In this document: one piece after another, positions 39,880 through 49,486 of the stretch | Layout: the number at the start of each line of letters is the position of its first letter | Numbering within the stretch: position 1 is the first letter of the stretch | Source: a virus | Length of the DNA stretch: 54,121 bases | Direction: 5' to 3' (one strand) | Virus record (IMG/VR): IMGVR_UViG_3300042540_000560 | Location: 1 to 54,121 of that record | Notes under the pieces: model-generated | The model's input: only the letters and a program-made list of their open reading frames with translations | What the model was told of the DNA's origin: nothing | Databases searched by the model: none | Program-made: the position numbers and the translations under genes

Positions 39880-41750
39880 TAGCTGATCCTTCTGGTTACA
39901 TCGTTTTCAATGATAAATTTATCAGAAATGGTGAGCATACGAACTTGTCCACCAGTTGTCAAAGCTTTGATGTCATAGTTGAGATTATTAGTTACTTCGC
40001 AATATCTAGTAACTTCTTGGCTTACTTGAATAGTAATGTTTGAACCACTTACTGTTAGAGAGCCATATGAAGCATTAGTTGCTGGAGAACCATTGGCAAT
40101 TAGAAGTCCAGCAGTTTGTTCAATTTGAATAACGCTCTTAGAGTCAGTGTCGTTCTGTCTCTTTCTAAGAGTAAACCATATTTTGCTAAGATTTGTCAAG
40201 TCTCCAAGATTGATAACTTGGAAAGACCAGAAAGTTCCTCGATAAACTATAACTTCATCTTGGTTGTAAGCTGTATTAACAAGGATTTGTGGAACTGCAA
40301 CTGTAGCTGTTACTGAACCAGTACTTGTTGGAGCTAAACTTAATGCTGAAGCAGTCCATTTTGGAAGTACTCCAGAACCTTGAATCATTGCGATTAAGTC
40401 TCCAAACATTGTAGCTACGTTACTTGTTATTCTGGAAAGTAGAGTAGTAACACCACTACCAGCATCGGAAAGAACTTTACCAAGTGTTCCAGCAGTTGTG
40501 TGTCCAGCTAATGGTTCATCAGCTACACGTACTGCAATCTCTGATGCTGCATCTGCTGCTAATGCATTTGCGTTAATCGCTCCAGCAGAAAAAGCTGCTG
40601 CTGTAATGACTCCAGCTTGAAAGTCATGGACAACAGCGGCTACATGGTTAGAACCAGTGACGCTTACTGTCCTTTGTCCCGAAGCGGAAACTAGCCAACG
40701 ATCACCAAATGAACCATTCGTCCATCCACCTGCTGGAGAAGCATTGAGTAGTGCATCTCGGTTTTGATTAGCAGTTGGAATATCACTAACTGCTGCTGGG
40801 CTAGCTGGCAGATTATCCGTCTTAGCTTTAATCGCTGCTACTTCCGTATCAACGTAAGTGATCAACGTATTGACGCTAGATTGCGATGCTAAGTTTGGAA
40901 TTATGAGTGTGTTTCCAAATGAATCACCCGACACTATGACGTAACCACCAGCAGTGATATATAGGGATGAGAAGTTAGCTGGAAGAGTAAATGTTGGCAT
41001 TGGCATACCAGTTACAGCAACTCCATTCCATTGGTCTGTGTTAGCTGTGACTCTTGTAGTTACGCTGTTCACTGAACCAGAAAGATTCCCAGTGATGTTG
41101 GCAGTCTGGTTTCCAAGACCTGTACCAGCAGTCAACGCATAACCAGTTTTACCGATGTTCCAATTTCCTTTGCTATCTAATGCTGATGCTGCAATAGATG
41201 CCGCTGTAATTGTGTTGTTATTGATAATTCCAACTGTAACTGCATTAGTTACGGATGCAACAGAACCAACTACGTTTCCACCTACGTTACCAGTTACGCT
41301 ATTAACTGAACCTGACAGATTTCCAGTGATATTGCCAGTGATGTTGATGGTAGCCGAAGATGGCAATACTACAGCATCGGTTACGTTCTTGATTGTCGTG
41401 TTGCTGAGGTTTACCGTAGCTGTTGCATTGGTGATCTTGGATTGGTCAGTTCCAGCATACCCAGATACGTTGCTAGCCGAGGTGATTACGGTACGACCAT
41501 CACCGATGCACGAAGACTTGAAGATCACTACGCTAAATGACTCTGCATTGGTTTCAGCTTGGGTAGGGGTGTAGCTCCAAAAGCCACTGGTAGCATCTGC
41601 TGCAAGAGTACCGGATGCTGCTGTCCATGCACCTGTTCCGATTTGAACTCGTGCTGAGACACCAGTGGTTTGCACCGTACCATCTGCGATTAGGACAACC
41701 TGACCGACAACGAATGGTGGCGGGGATGCTGCATTGCGTGGATAGCTCAT
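39879..41750 (-). CDS. Baseplate/fibre protein with NITGNLSGSV repeats
   Basis: 623 residues from ATG at 41750 (SD GGGA, ATGA overlap with the LamG gene); an in-frame TTG at 41792 is less likely. The centre holds repeats of 'NITGNLSGSVNSVTG' and 'NVGGNVVGSVASVT', a triple-helix-type fibre sequence. The N-terminal domain (about 1-70) and C-terminal domain (about 500-620: 'VYRGTFWSFQVINLGDL') look like separate beta-sandwiches, the latter of BppU type. Likely a trimeric receptor-binding fibre. Confidence 0.75.
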   Translation of the reverse strand: MSYPRNAASPPPFVVGQVVLIADGTVQTTGVSARVQIGTGAWTAASGTLAADATSGFWSYTPTQAETNAESFSVVIFKSSCIGDGRTVITSASNVSGYAGTDQSKITNATATVNLSNTTIKNVTDAVVLPSSATINITGNITGNLSGSVNSVTGNVGGNVVGSVASVTNAVTVGIINNNTITAASIAASALDSKGNWNIGKTGYALTAGTGLGNQTANITGNLSGSVNSVTTRVTANTDQWNGVAVTGMPMPTFTLPANFSSLYITAGGYVIVSGDSFGNTLIIPNLASQSSVNTLITYVDTEVAAIKAKTDNLPASPAAVSDIPTANQNRDALLNASPAGGWTNGSFGDRWLVSASGQRTVSVTGSNHVAAVVHDFQAGVITAAAFSAGAINANALAADAASEIAVRVADEPLAGHTTAGTLGKVLSDAGSGVTTLLSRITSNVATMFGDLIAMIQGSGVLPKWTASALSLAPTSTGSVTATVAVPQILVNTAYNQDEVIVYRGTFWSFQVINLGDLTNLSKIWFTLRKRQNDTDSKSVIQIEQTAGLLIANGSPATNASYGSLTVSGSNITIQVSQEVTRYCEVTNNLNYDIKALTTGGQVRMLTISDKFIIENDVTRRIS

Positions 41751-44700
41751 TGTATTCCCGATCCTAACATTAAGGGTCGTCGTCTGTACCAAGCACCTTT
41801 GAATCCACCAGTGTTAATGGTTTCTGTGCCAAGGACGTATCGTTCTCGTTGTGGTCTAAATCCGTAGCCTCTGCCACCAAGGTACAAGGCTTGGATTTCT
41901 TGGGCTGTTAAGGCTCTGTTGTAGATGCGGACATCATCGATGAGACCATCAAAGTCATAAGTAGTATTTCCACCATAATGCCCACCAAACTTTAGCGTGT
42001 TATTATTTATTATTAAATTAGATGTATTTGTCACTGACCCGTTTGCAATTCCATTAACAAATACTGTGTAAATTCCCGAAGGGCTGCGAGTGCCTGATAG
42101 ATGCAACCAAGTTCCCAAAGATAAATCCCATGAACCTATTGGGGGGGTATCTCCAAATTCCCAATTAATAGTACCGTTGGTATCAGCATAAATAGTTAGC
42201 TTTTTTTTCCACGCTTGAAAAGAGATAGCCTGATAATCTACAGTTCCTATAGATACAAATGTCGCTGACTCAAACCCACCAGCACCTCTCCACGATCTAA
42301 TATATGCAAAACAACTAAATGTAAATGGGTTTGTATATGTTTTGAAATAATTTGAATCAATTGTCGATACGACTCTGTCGTCTATACCTCCAGAAAAATT
42401 CAAAGCATCAGCACCGCCACTTTGTTTCCAGCAAGTAGCCGGGTCCATATTAGTCAACGTACCGTGGTTCTTGTACGGTGACCTATCCTCTAGTCGTAGT
42501 CCAGTAGGTCCGAGGCTAGGTATCCATGCACCTACAAGACCTTGCTTTAGCTTGCTAGTATCAACTGCTGGTTTTGGTTTGGCTGGTACGGGTGCATCGA
42601 CGTAGATGGTTTTCTTGGATGTAGTACGCTTGGCTGGTGCTAATCCAACGCCACGCCCGCCGGTGTAGAGTTGTTGGATTTCGGATGGTGTTAGGGCGCG
42701 GTTGTAGATTCTCACATCATCCAGTAAGAAAGATTTACCATACCAAATTCCGTTGTAATCCCCCAAAGAAGGAGTTGTTTTGGTTGTGTTTAGTACGGAG
42801 GTAGAACCGTTGTTGTTTAATTGTGTCGTTTGTAGTTTTCCATCTATAGTTATAATGCTTGTTTTTATCTGTTGGTTATCACTATAGGCTACTGCAACAT
42901 GAGTCCATTTATTTAGTGGAATAACCCCATTGGAAAACACATTGTCTGTGTTTATTTCTAATACGACATTGCCGTTTACCATTCCAGTTACATAGCCACC
43001 GGCACCGGCAATTAAAAACGCTATGGAATTTCTAGCGGATAATGTCCCCATAGAAAAAATAGGCATGTAGTTTGAAAAACTATCTGCGTATACCCAGGCC
43101 GAATATGTTCTTGAAGATGCCCCTATAGGTAATGCGTTATTTTCTGGAATAAGAACAGTATCATTCACCCCATCGAAATCCAACGCACCTTTACCGCCAC
43201 TGGTAACCCAGTCAGTGTTTGGGTCCATATTGGTAAGCACACCATCATTGTTACGTCCACTAACATCTCGCAACCGTGTTCCGGTTGGACCTAGACTCGG
43301 ACACCATGCACCAACAAGTCCAGTGGTTAGGGTGTTCTTCTTCTTGGGTTTGCGTATGCTGATCTTGTTTAGGTTGGGGCTTGGGTCGGTGTAACCGACT
43401 TTGATACGCTGCTGCTTTAGTCCGTAGCCACGACCACCTTGGTAAAGTTGGTTAATCTCTCGACCTGTTAATGCACGTTCATATACCCTAGCATCGTCCC
43501 ATTGTGTTCCGGTAAACGCCTGCGCTCCCGATGCTCCTCTAAATAGTCCTGCTACCGCAAAACAATTAACTGTAGTAGCACCTCCACCAATAGAATTTAG
43601 ATTCAATACTCTCACGCCGTTTTGCCAAAGACTCATGTATCCTGCCCTATCTCGAACAGCTACAAGGTGTCTCCAGTTTGATGTTGACCATGTCCCACCT
43701 GCTACAGAAGCGTCACCACCAGTATCACTACGATTGAAAATTAAAAGATTATTTGTACCGCTTCTTCCAACTTGCAACCATGCACTCGTGTTAGATTGGC
43801 TTGATAGTGCGGCTAAAGTTGCACCTGCCCCTGATACTGTGCCAGTATGCCAAAAAGAATAACTCACTGGTTGTGCAGTAAGCTCAAGACTCTTTGATAA
43901 CCGCATCACACAGATGTCATCTGTTCCGTCACAATCCAACGCCAACTTCCCACCACTCGGAATGTAGTCCGAGTTAGCATCCATATTCGTCAGGACACCG
44001 TGGTTATTACGACCAGATACGTCTAGTAGCCTAGTGCCATTAGCACCAAGGCTAGGACACCAAGCACCGACTAAGCCATTAAGTAGTGTGTTGTTTTTGC
44101 GTGGTTTGCGTCTGACTGGGTTGGATGATGGCCGAGGGATCGTAACGCCTTGGAAGGATCGTCGTCGTGGCGGTTCGCGGAGCATACCGGCACCACGCCC
44201 GCCGGTGTAGAGTTGTTGAATCTGAGTTGGCGATAACGGCGATGAAAATCCTGATGTCGATGATTTTCCATATAGCCTAACATCATCTACTCTACCAGTA
44301 CCGTAAGGTTGTGTTGCATTTACGTTGTAACCAATTAAAAAATTGCCAAGATTAGTACCGAGCGATGTTGGTATTGCCCCAGTATAACCAATAAGAGTAC
44401 GTTTTTCTCCGTTGACATACCCTGTCAAGCGATCAGTATTCCCAGATTCCGCACCATTGTATTGAAGAACAAGATGCGTCCATTCTTGAAGATTCATTCC
44501 AGATAATGAAGCATATCCTGACGATAAATTGTCTTCAGCTACAAAATACAATGTTGACGATAATAGATATAATCCAAACCTATTTGTTCCGCCATTTGGA
44601 CCCAACCAGCACCCTATAAATTGGGACGTTGAGGTTGATGTTCTTTGGAGCCAACATGAAATGGTTCTATATTTAGCACCATTACACTCTAAGTTGGAAT

Positions 44701-44920
44701 TAGTATTAAAGTAGTCATTTACACCGTCAAGATCAATCGCTGTTTGACCACCATTTTGAACCCATGTTGTATTAACATCTGTTCCAGAACCGATAGCGTG
44801 ATTCCCGTTGCCACTGATGTCCGCTAATTGCAAACCAGTAGCACCAGTGAATGATGGACACCATGCTCCTACGAGCCCTTCACCCATCCATTCGCTATCA
44901 CGTTCCCAATAGGCAATCAT
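41747..44920 (-). CDS. Adhesin with four LamG-like lectin domains
   Basis: 1057 residues. The unit 'GLVGAWCPSLGPTGTRL.DVSGRNN.GVLTNMD' to 'DDVRIYNRALTP.EIQQLY.GGRG.G' occurs four times (about 17-245, 280-500, 535-765, 795-1030). Each is a concanavalin A/LamG jellyroll. Linkers are Lys/Arg/Pro-rich. Such arrays bind glycans, so this is the strongest candidate receptor-binding protein. Boundaries (GGRG) are nearly identical, pointing to duplication; interiors have diverged. Confidence 0.9.
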   Translation of the reverse strand: MIAYWERDSEWMGEGLVGAWCPSFTGATGLQLADISGNGNHAIGSGTDVNTTWVQNGGQTAIDLDGVNDYFNTNSNLECNGAKYRTISCWLQRTSTSTSQFIGCWLGPNGGTNRFGLYLLSSTLYFVAEDNLSSGYASLSGMNLQEWTHLVLQYNGAESGNTDRLTGYVNGEKRTLIGYTGAIPTSLGTNLGNFLIGYNVNATQPYGTGRVDDVRLYGKSSTSGFSSPLSPTQIQQLYTGGRGAGMLREPPRRRSFQGVTIPRPSSNPVRRKPRKNNTLLNGLVGAWCPSLGANGTRLLDVSGRNNHGVLTNMDANSDYIPSGGKLALDCDGTDDICVMRLSKSLELTAQPVSYSFWHTGTVSGAGATLAALSSQSNTSAWLQVGRSGTNNLLIFNRSDTGGDASVAGGTWSTSNWRHLVAVRDRAGYMSLWQNGVRVLNLNSIGGGATTVNCFAVAGLFRGASGAQAFTGTQWDDARVYERALTGREINQLYQGGRGYGLKQQRIKVGYTDPSPNLNKISIRKPKKKNTLTTGLVGAWCPSLGPTGTRLRDVSGRNNDGVLTNMDPNTDWVTSGGKGALDFDGVNDTVLIPENNALPIGASSRTYSAWVYADSFSNYMPIFSMGTLSARNSIAFLIAGAGGYVTGMVNGNVVLEINTDNVFSNGVIPLNKWTHVAVAYSDNQQIKTSIITIDGKLQTTQLNNNGSTSVLNTTKTTPSLGDYNGIWYGKSFLLDDVRIYNRALTPSEIQQLYTGGRGVGLAPAKRTTSKKTIYVDAPVPAKPKPAVDTSKLKQGLVGAWIPSLGPTGLRLEDRSPYKNHGTLTNMDPATCWKQSGGADALNFSGGIDDRVVSTIDSNYFKTYTNPFTFSCFAYIRSWRGAGGFESATFVSIGTVDYQAISFQAWKKKLTIYADTNGTINWEFGDTPPIGSWDLSLGTWLHLSGTRSPSGIYTVFVNGIANGSVTNTSNLIINNNTLKFGGHYGGNTTYDFDGLIDDVRIYNRALTAQEIQALYLGGRGYGFRPQRERYVLGTETINTGGFKGAWYRRRPLMLGSGIQ

Positions 44921-45522
44921 TATCCTATTGTTTCCCCTTCATCTACGATTGCTTCTACTGCGAACACTAAGTCCAAACCACTGTTGTTGATGGTTCGGAT
45001 TTCGTAGATGTCACCACCTGGGATGTAGAGTCGTCGTGCATCACTCAGGTTGGCTACGGTATCACCACTGTTGCTTGCAATCCGTAAGTTACGCTCCAGG
45101 GTGAACGTAGTACCACTGATGGATGCAATCCTACAGAACTGTAGTCTTGCTCCTCCAGAGACGCTTAGGCAAAGAGTGTCTCCAACTGCAAACCCAGTAG
45201 CCGAAGTTACCGAGATGGTACTTGCACCCGCAGAGGCACCAGCACTAAGAGTAGTTGCTGCTGCTGCTGTGGTAGGGCCTTGACCAACTACGTCGTACAC
45301 CTGACCTGGGAATACGAGGTTGTTGCCATCTGAGTTACGGATAGCAACGTAACCAGCCCTGGTTGGTGTAGTCGATGCTGTACGGCCAATCCAAACAAGT
45401 AGGGTAGCTCCAATCTTAGAACGTAAGTCCAAGGTGCGTAGCGTACCCAATGAACCATTGGCGAGGATACCAACTGGTTCGATGCTGGAAAAGCTGGGTT
45501 GAGTCTTGTAGACGTATGGCAT
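44920..45522 (-). CDS. Hypothetical virion-type beta protein
   Basis: 200 residues; a Ser/Ala/Thr-rich stretch 'AAAATTLSAGASAGASTISVTSATGFAVGD' links two beta-rich halves. The A-x-T-I-x-V-x-S-x-x-x-F-x-x-G-D segment is common in phage tail proteins. Stop and LamG start overlap (TAATG). Probably virion-associated. Confidence 0.6.
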   Translation of the reverse strand: MPYVYKTQPSFSSIEPVGILANGSLGTLRTLDLRSKIGATLLVWIGRTASTTPTRAGYVAIRNSDGNNLVFPGQVYDVVGQGPTTAAAATTLSAGASAGASTISVTSATGFAVGDTLCLSVSGGARLQFCRIASISGTTFTLERNLRIASNSGDTVANLSDARRLYIPGGDIYEIRTINNSGLDLVFAVEAIVDEGETIG

Positions 45523-45530
45523 GGTGCTTC

Positions 45531-46022
45531 CTAGAACAAGTCGTAGACTGGTTGCAACCGAATGAAGTGGTTAGCCGCAGTAGCATTCAATGCTGCGACA
45601 CTCGAATGTACTACGAAGAATACGACCTTTTGAGGAACGTCACCTGCGAAAATGTCGCTCAGAAGACGTACTCCAAAGTCGTAGGCAGCGTTACTTGTCG
45701 TATCATTTGCTGCTTGGAATGCAAGGCGACAAGCGGTGAGCTTGTTAGATGCAGAAGAAATGGTTCTTGCTGCATCGGCTGTAGAGAAAGCATCGGGATA
45801 CCCGGTTCCGTTGTAGCCGATTGCCCAGATTTCAAGCGATCCTGCTGTTGGAGATGTCCCAGTGGTGAGCTTTGCTGACACCCAGGCATCTCGGTATCCG
45901 TTGGTGGTGTTATCCCATTCAGCACTTTGACGACCAACGAGGAGCGTGCTGCTGGTTGCAAGAGAAGCAATGGTGCAAGTGAGGTCTACACTTGCTACAT
46001 AGGTTGTTTTGGCCTGACCCAT
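45531..46022 (-). CDS. Hypothetical virion-type protein
   Basis: 163 residues, beta-rich, with Ala/Thr/Ser-rich strands ('SLEIWAIGYNGTGYPDAF', 'KVVFFVVHSSVAALN'). It lies between the P/E-rich protein and the receptor-binding block in one orientation. No family recognised. Confidence 0.6.
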   Translation of the reverse strand: MGQAKTTYVASVDLTCTIASLATSSTLLVGRQSAEWDNTTNGYRDAWVSAKLTTGTSPTAGSLEIWAIGYNGTGYPDAFSTADAARTISSASNKLTACRLAFQAANDTTSNAAYDFGVRLLSDIFAGDVPQKVVFFVVHSSVAALNATAANHFIRLQPVYDLF

Positions 46023-46032
46023 TTAAGATTCC

Positions 46033-46590
46033 TTATTCAACTGGTGGTTCTGGTTCTGGTTCAATTGGATCAACCGGAATTTCGGGTTCCGGTTCTACTG
46101 GTTCTTCCGGCTCTGGCTCTGGCTCTGGCTCTGGAGGTGGAGGAGGGATAATGAACAACCTCTCTACATCCGATGATTGGATGTTGTCCTCTTGTTCACT
46201 TGCCCTGAGCAATGGACTTGCTTGTGTTTCGGTCAGTCCGAGTCCACCAGACTCCACGGGAGTCGTTAGTGCTGACCTGATGATCGGTAAACCGAAATCA
46301 GGTAGCGAAGACTCTGGTACACCAGGACCCATGAATGCGTAAACTTCGGCTACGATTGGATTGTGCTGTGCGATTGCTTTGATTGTTTCAAGCACAATGA
46401 CTGCTGTTGTCGGATCGTTTGCATAGCAAGCGATGACACCCATTCGACTTAAACGGGTTTGCTTGTAGACCTTAGGTGCTAGCTCCCTGCAACGTACTGC
46501 ACAATCAGCAAACAACCGAGCATTGAATAGCTCAGTTGCTACTGGGTCGTTATCGATTAGTTGCTGGAGTGCTTCGGGTGTGATGTTCAT
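46033..46590 (-). CDS. Hypothetical protein with Pro-Glu tail
   Basis: 185 residues. Residues 1-145 are helical ('TPEALQQLIDNDPVATELFNARLFADCAVRC'). The last 35 are a P-E repeat (IIPPPPPEPEPEPEPE), probably a rigid spacer such as those crossing the periplasm. No family recognised. Confidence 0.6.
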   Translation of the reverse strand: MNITPEALQQLIDNDPVATELFNARLFADCAVRCRELAPKVYKQTRLSRMGVIACYANDPTTAVIVLETIKAIAQHNPIVAEVYAFMGPGVPESSLPDFGLPIIRSALTTPVESGGLGLTETQASPLLRASEQEDNIQSSDVERLFIIPPPPPEPEPEPEPEEPVEPEPEIPVDPIEPEPEPPVE

Positions 46591-46592
46591 GA

Positions 46593-46946
46593 TTAGGTTG
46601 AGGCAAAGGTAAGAACTAATGTTCTAGCAGCAGCAACATTGGAAGGTGAACCAGATACGTTATTGATGATTTTTAAGTATTTAGCACCAATGAACAAGTC
46701 TGGTTTACCAATTGGAATATACCTACTTGCTCCAGAAGTAACCGAGTAGATGGAAGAACCATCATATAGGTCTTTACCTGGACCATCAGGATTTGAGCTA
46801 GCTTGGAAAGTAAGAGTGGTTCCTTCAAAACTAGCTGGAGTGTCAATAACTCGTAAGGATACTTGACCATTATTTGGACAAGTTAAAGCTACAGAGTTAG
46901 CTCCACTTGGAATGACTACTGAAGTAATTGTAACGTTTTGGGACAT
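46593..46946 (-). CDS. Small beta-sandwich hypothetical
   Basis: 117 residues, Ser/Thr-rich, beta throughout ('NVTITSVVIPSGANSVAL', 'TTLTFQASSNPDGPGKDLYDG', 'KYLKIINNVSGS'). Resembles accessory head or tail decoration proteins by composition only. Confidence 0.55.
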   Translation of the reverse strand: MSQNVTITSVVIPSGANSVALTCPNNGQVSLRVIDTPASFEGTTLTFQASSNPDGPGKDLYDGSSIYSVTSGASRYIPIGKPDLFIGAKYLKIINNVSGSPSNVAAARTLVLTFAST

Positions 46947-46947
46947 A

Positions 46948-47079
46948 TTAGCTAAATACCTTAATAACGTAGTACATGACTGTAAACCAAAAAAGTAGGG
47001 ATAGGATGATCCATACTCCTAGTACTGAGTCATTATGATGGTCATCAGGTTGATGGGTTGGGGTGTCTTTTGCAGTCAT
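46948..47079 (-). CDS. Small one-helix membrane protein, holin-like
   Basis: 43 residues from ATG at 47079, overlapping the end of the 47045 gene in another frame. A polar His/Asp-rich N-terminus (THQPDDHHND) is followed by one strong membrane helix (SVLGVWIILSLLFWFTVMYYVIKV). Size and layout fit a class III holin or a holin regulator; the assignment is inference. Confidence 0.5.
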   Translation of the reverse strand: MTAKDTPTHQPDDHHNDSVLGVWIILSLLFWFTVMYYVIKVFS

Positions 47080-47368
47080 TGCCGATACATGCATGTTTCT
47101 GTAAGTCTACAATGGTTTGCTCTAAATAGCAAACTTTGCTATCTAGGGAAGCACACTTAGCATGAAGTTCTAAACGATCTTCATGGCAATTGTCTGCTTT
47201 CTCTCTATTTGACTCTACTTGTTTACGTAAGTCTTGAATCTGTGAAGCATTGTCAGATTCTACTTTACGGTATAGGTACCCAATTGTGGTTGCAAGCGTA
47301 GCTAACACAGCAGAGATTCCTCCAAGTATCCAGGTTAGTAATGAATTTGCAGGCTCATCAACAGCCAT
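47045..47368 (-). CDS. Membrane-anchored coiled-coil protein (holin/spanin-like)
   Basis: 107 residues. A membrane helix at about 10-32 ('LLTWILGGISAVLATLATTIGYLY') precedes a coiled coil (35-95) with four cysteines. The topology resembles an inner-membrane spanin or a phage hemolysin-type holin. It overlaps the 43-residue membrane protein, a pattern often seen in lysis cassettes. Confidence 0.6.
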   Translation of the reverse strand: MAVDEPANSLLTWILGGISAVLATLATTIGYLYRKVESDNASQIQDLRKQVESNREKADNCHEDRLELHAKCASLDSKVCYLEQTIVDLQKHACIGNDCKRHPNPST

Positions 47369-47379
47369 TTGTAATCTTT

Positions 47380-48402
47380 CTAAATTGATGGAACAGAGTC
47401 AGGTAAATCAATTTCACCAATAGCTTGAACAGTGAGAAGGCTACGTTTGTACCATCTGTCTACTTCTTCAACTGGTACGTTGTAGATAACATCCTTACCC
47501 CAAGACTCATTGGAGAGACGAATAAATAACTTTCCATCTGAAGCTTCAAAGTGACCTTGGAACGACATATTGTGTGCCCAAGAGTCACGTGGATTTTGTA
47601 CATAAATGTTGAAACCGTCTTTGTGGGTTCCAATCTTATGGATTGCTATTCCTGAGCAAACAGATGCGGGTTTGAATTGGCGACTCAATTCGAGATGAGT
47701 GTCCATGTTGGTGACTTTTGGAGACTCTAGGAGTCTGAAGTCAGCAAATGGAAGAAGGGTATCTAAGAACTCCCAGTTTTGGAATCGACGATAGACTGAG
47801 TTGTCTTGTGGTTCTGGGAAGTCTTCTGGTTCTACTGAATTGAGTTTGGTAAGGATTTCTAAGAGCTTACCATTGGAGCAAAGAATAACTCCATCTTTAA
47901 TGAGAGATTCGTATTGGATTTCACACCAAGAACCATCTCCACCTTTCATGTTGCCTCTACGACGACCACACCCATAAGAGAATGGAGCGTAGAAAGAGAT
48001 GTTGTTGGTAGAGAACTCTTGTTTTCCAAGAAACTCTTCTGGATCACCTTTGATGGATAATTCATACATGGACCTACGTACCCAGGGACGTAGTGTGTTA
48101 CTGATGACACATGATCCAGTTTTCTGGGGAAGGAAAGCTAGACGCTTACCGAAAAGGAACTCATCTAGCAGAGTCATGTCTGCTGAGTCTTTACCGTACT
48201 TCTTGGAATCCATCAAAGCTCGATACTTTGAGTACAGTACTTGAGACATTGGTTTGTTGTCTCGTACCTTATAAGCTACCGGCATATCTGCTGATAGCTT
48301 ATCGTAGATTTGAGATTCGTAGTCGTGGCGAGAGTGGATTGGGAGAGTATCGTCATCACCCCAACCCATTGGACCTCTTACTAGCGAAATGTCTTCAGCC
48401 AT
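47380..48402 (-). CDS. Papain-like cysteine-protease-fold protein
   Basis: 340 residues. 'KTGSCVI' (Cys98), 'SWAHNMSFQGHFEA' (His277) and 'RLSNESWGKD' (Asn298) reproduce the order and spacing of a C1A papain triad: nucleophile near Q-x-G-x-C, H before a glycine-rich strand, and N-(x)-S-W-G. 'DGSWCEIQYESLIKDGVI' fits the conserved middle helix. It may cleave host or virion proteins, or be a peptidoglycan amidase relative. Location next to lysis-type membrane proteins is suggestive. Assigned from motifs only. Confidence 0.55.
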   Translation of the reverse strand: MAEDISLVRGPMGWGDDDTLPIHSRHDYESQIYDKLSADMPVAYKVRDNKPMSQVLYSKYRALMDSKKYGKDSADMTLLDEFLFGKRLAFLPQKTGSCVISNTLRPWVRRSMYELSIKGDPEEFLGKQEFSTNNISFYAPFSYGCGRRRGNMKGGDGSWCEIQYESLIKDGVILCSNGKLLEILTKLNSVEPEDFPEPQDNSVYRRFQNWEFLDTLLPFADFRLLESPKVTNMDTHLELSRQFKPASVCSGIAIHKIGTHKDGFNIYVQNPRDSWAHNMSFQGHFEASDGKLFIRLSNESWGKDVIYNVPVEEVDRWYKRSLLTVQAIGEIDLPDSVPSI

Positions 48403-49131
48403 TTAATTATCCAAACCTAGTGCTACGATTGTTAAGTACTTGGCAAACTCACCTTTGGACAAAGGCCACCTAGACCGTAAGTCGGCATTCAGATTCTCTA
48501 TGAACGTTGAATACCTAGCTAGGTCTGACCCAAGGATTTTGCCTCTGGATTCAACCAAAATGGCAGTAGCGTCATTGATAGTAATTATTGGATTTTCTGT
48601 CAACATTTTCGCTACATCGCGGTAGATTCCAGCTACTTCCTTACGCTTGGGAAGGGCTTTTGACCATTCCGATACTCGTTTTCCAAGGTTATTGAACTCA
48701 TCGTCTGGGATAGGATTGGGTACGGGAATTGGTGTAGGTTCTGGGGTAGGAGTCACTGGACCCAGTTCTACGGTAAGGATTTGCTCATCGATACCTAAAT
48801 CAGGATCAAAAGTAGTGACCTCAACAGCATATTTTCCCTCACCCAGGAGAAGATATTCGGTATCACTGATTTTAGTAACATTGGTACCTTCAAAGAGGTT
48901 TTTCCTAGCCTTGACTCTAACAAACTTAGAGTTGGTTTTAACTTGGATGATTGCTGCTGGTGCAAACTCTGGTTTACTACCTTCTTGTTCAAATAGAATG
49001 AATGTTTGAACTGTTCTTGGATTGACCAATCCACATAGAACTTGACTCTTAGTCACATTAACTGACAAGTCACCAAAAGCTACTTGTACCAATAAACATA
49101 CAAGTAGCTTTGAAATGAATAATTGTTTCAT
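48403..49131 (-). CDS. Secreted Pro-rich-linker protein
   Basis: 242 residues. A signal peptide of about 20 residues ends near 'QVAFGDL'. A beta-rich domain follows (25-130), then the linker 'PTPEPTPIPVPNPIPDD', then a helical domain (160-242). Exported; two domains joined by a Pro-rich spacer suggest an envelope-located protein. Function unknown. Confidence 0.65.
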   Translation of the reverse strand: MKQLFISKLLVCLLVQVAFGDLSVNVTKSQVLCGLVNPRTVQTFILFEQEGSKPEFAPAAIIQVKTNSKFVRVKARKNLFEGTNVTKISDTEYLLLGEGKYAVEVTTFDPDLGIDEQILTVELGPVTPTPEPTPIPVPNPIPDDEFNNLGKRVSEWSKALPKRKEVAGIYRDVAKMLTENPIITINDATAILVESRGKILGSDLARYSTFIENLNADLRSRWPLSKGEFAKYLTIVALGLDN

Positions 49132-49140
49132 AATTGGAGA

Positions 49141-49470
49141 TTACTTCTTCTTGAGTTGTTGAATGAGTTTCCAAACCAATTGAGCAATGAGGATTACGGT
49201 TGCAGGATCAATTGCTTTAGCAGGATCGTCACCATAACCTTCGGTAGGAAATGCAACAGCTTCCAATGAGTTGCATAGTTCTTCTTCACTCATGTCAGGT
49301 TCGTCACCGAACAACCCAGGGGTTGGGGAAAAATTCTGCATTGCAGAACCTAGTACCCAGAGTCCTTTTTGAACGGTAGATAATGAAACGGAACCTGAAC
49401 GAACATCAGCAATGATTTCTCGAAGACATTCAAAGCTGAAACCAGAATCAAACTTAGGAATACAAGCCAT
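49141..49470 (-). CDS. Hypothetical protein, 109 aa
   Basis: The N-terminal part 'FSFECLREIIADVRSGSVS' is helical; the C-terminus 'ATVILIAQLVWKLIQQLKKK' is an amphipathic or membrane helix with a Lys tail. It lies between terL and the secreted protein. No family recognised. Confidence 0.6.
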   Translation of the reverse strand: MACIPKFDSGFSFECLREIIADVRSGSVSLSTVQKGLWVLGSAMQNFSPTPGLFGDEPDMSEEELCNSLEAVAFPTEGYGDDPAKAIDPATVILIAQLVWKLIQQLKKK

Positions 49471-49486
49471 TTAACTAACCCTTAAA

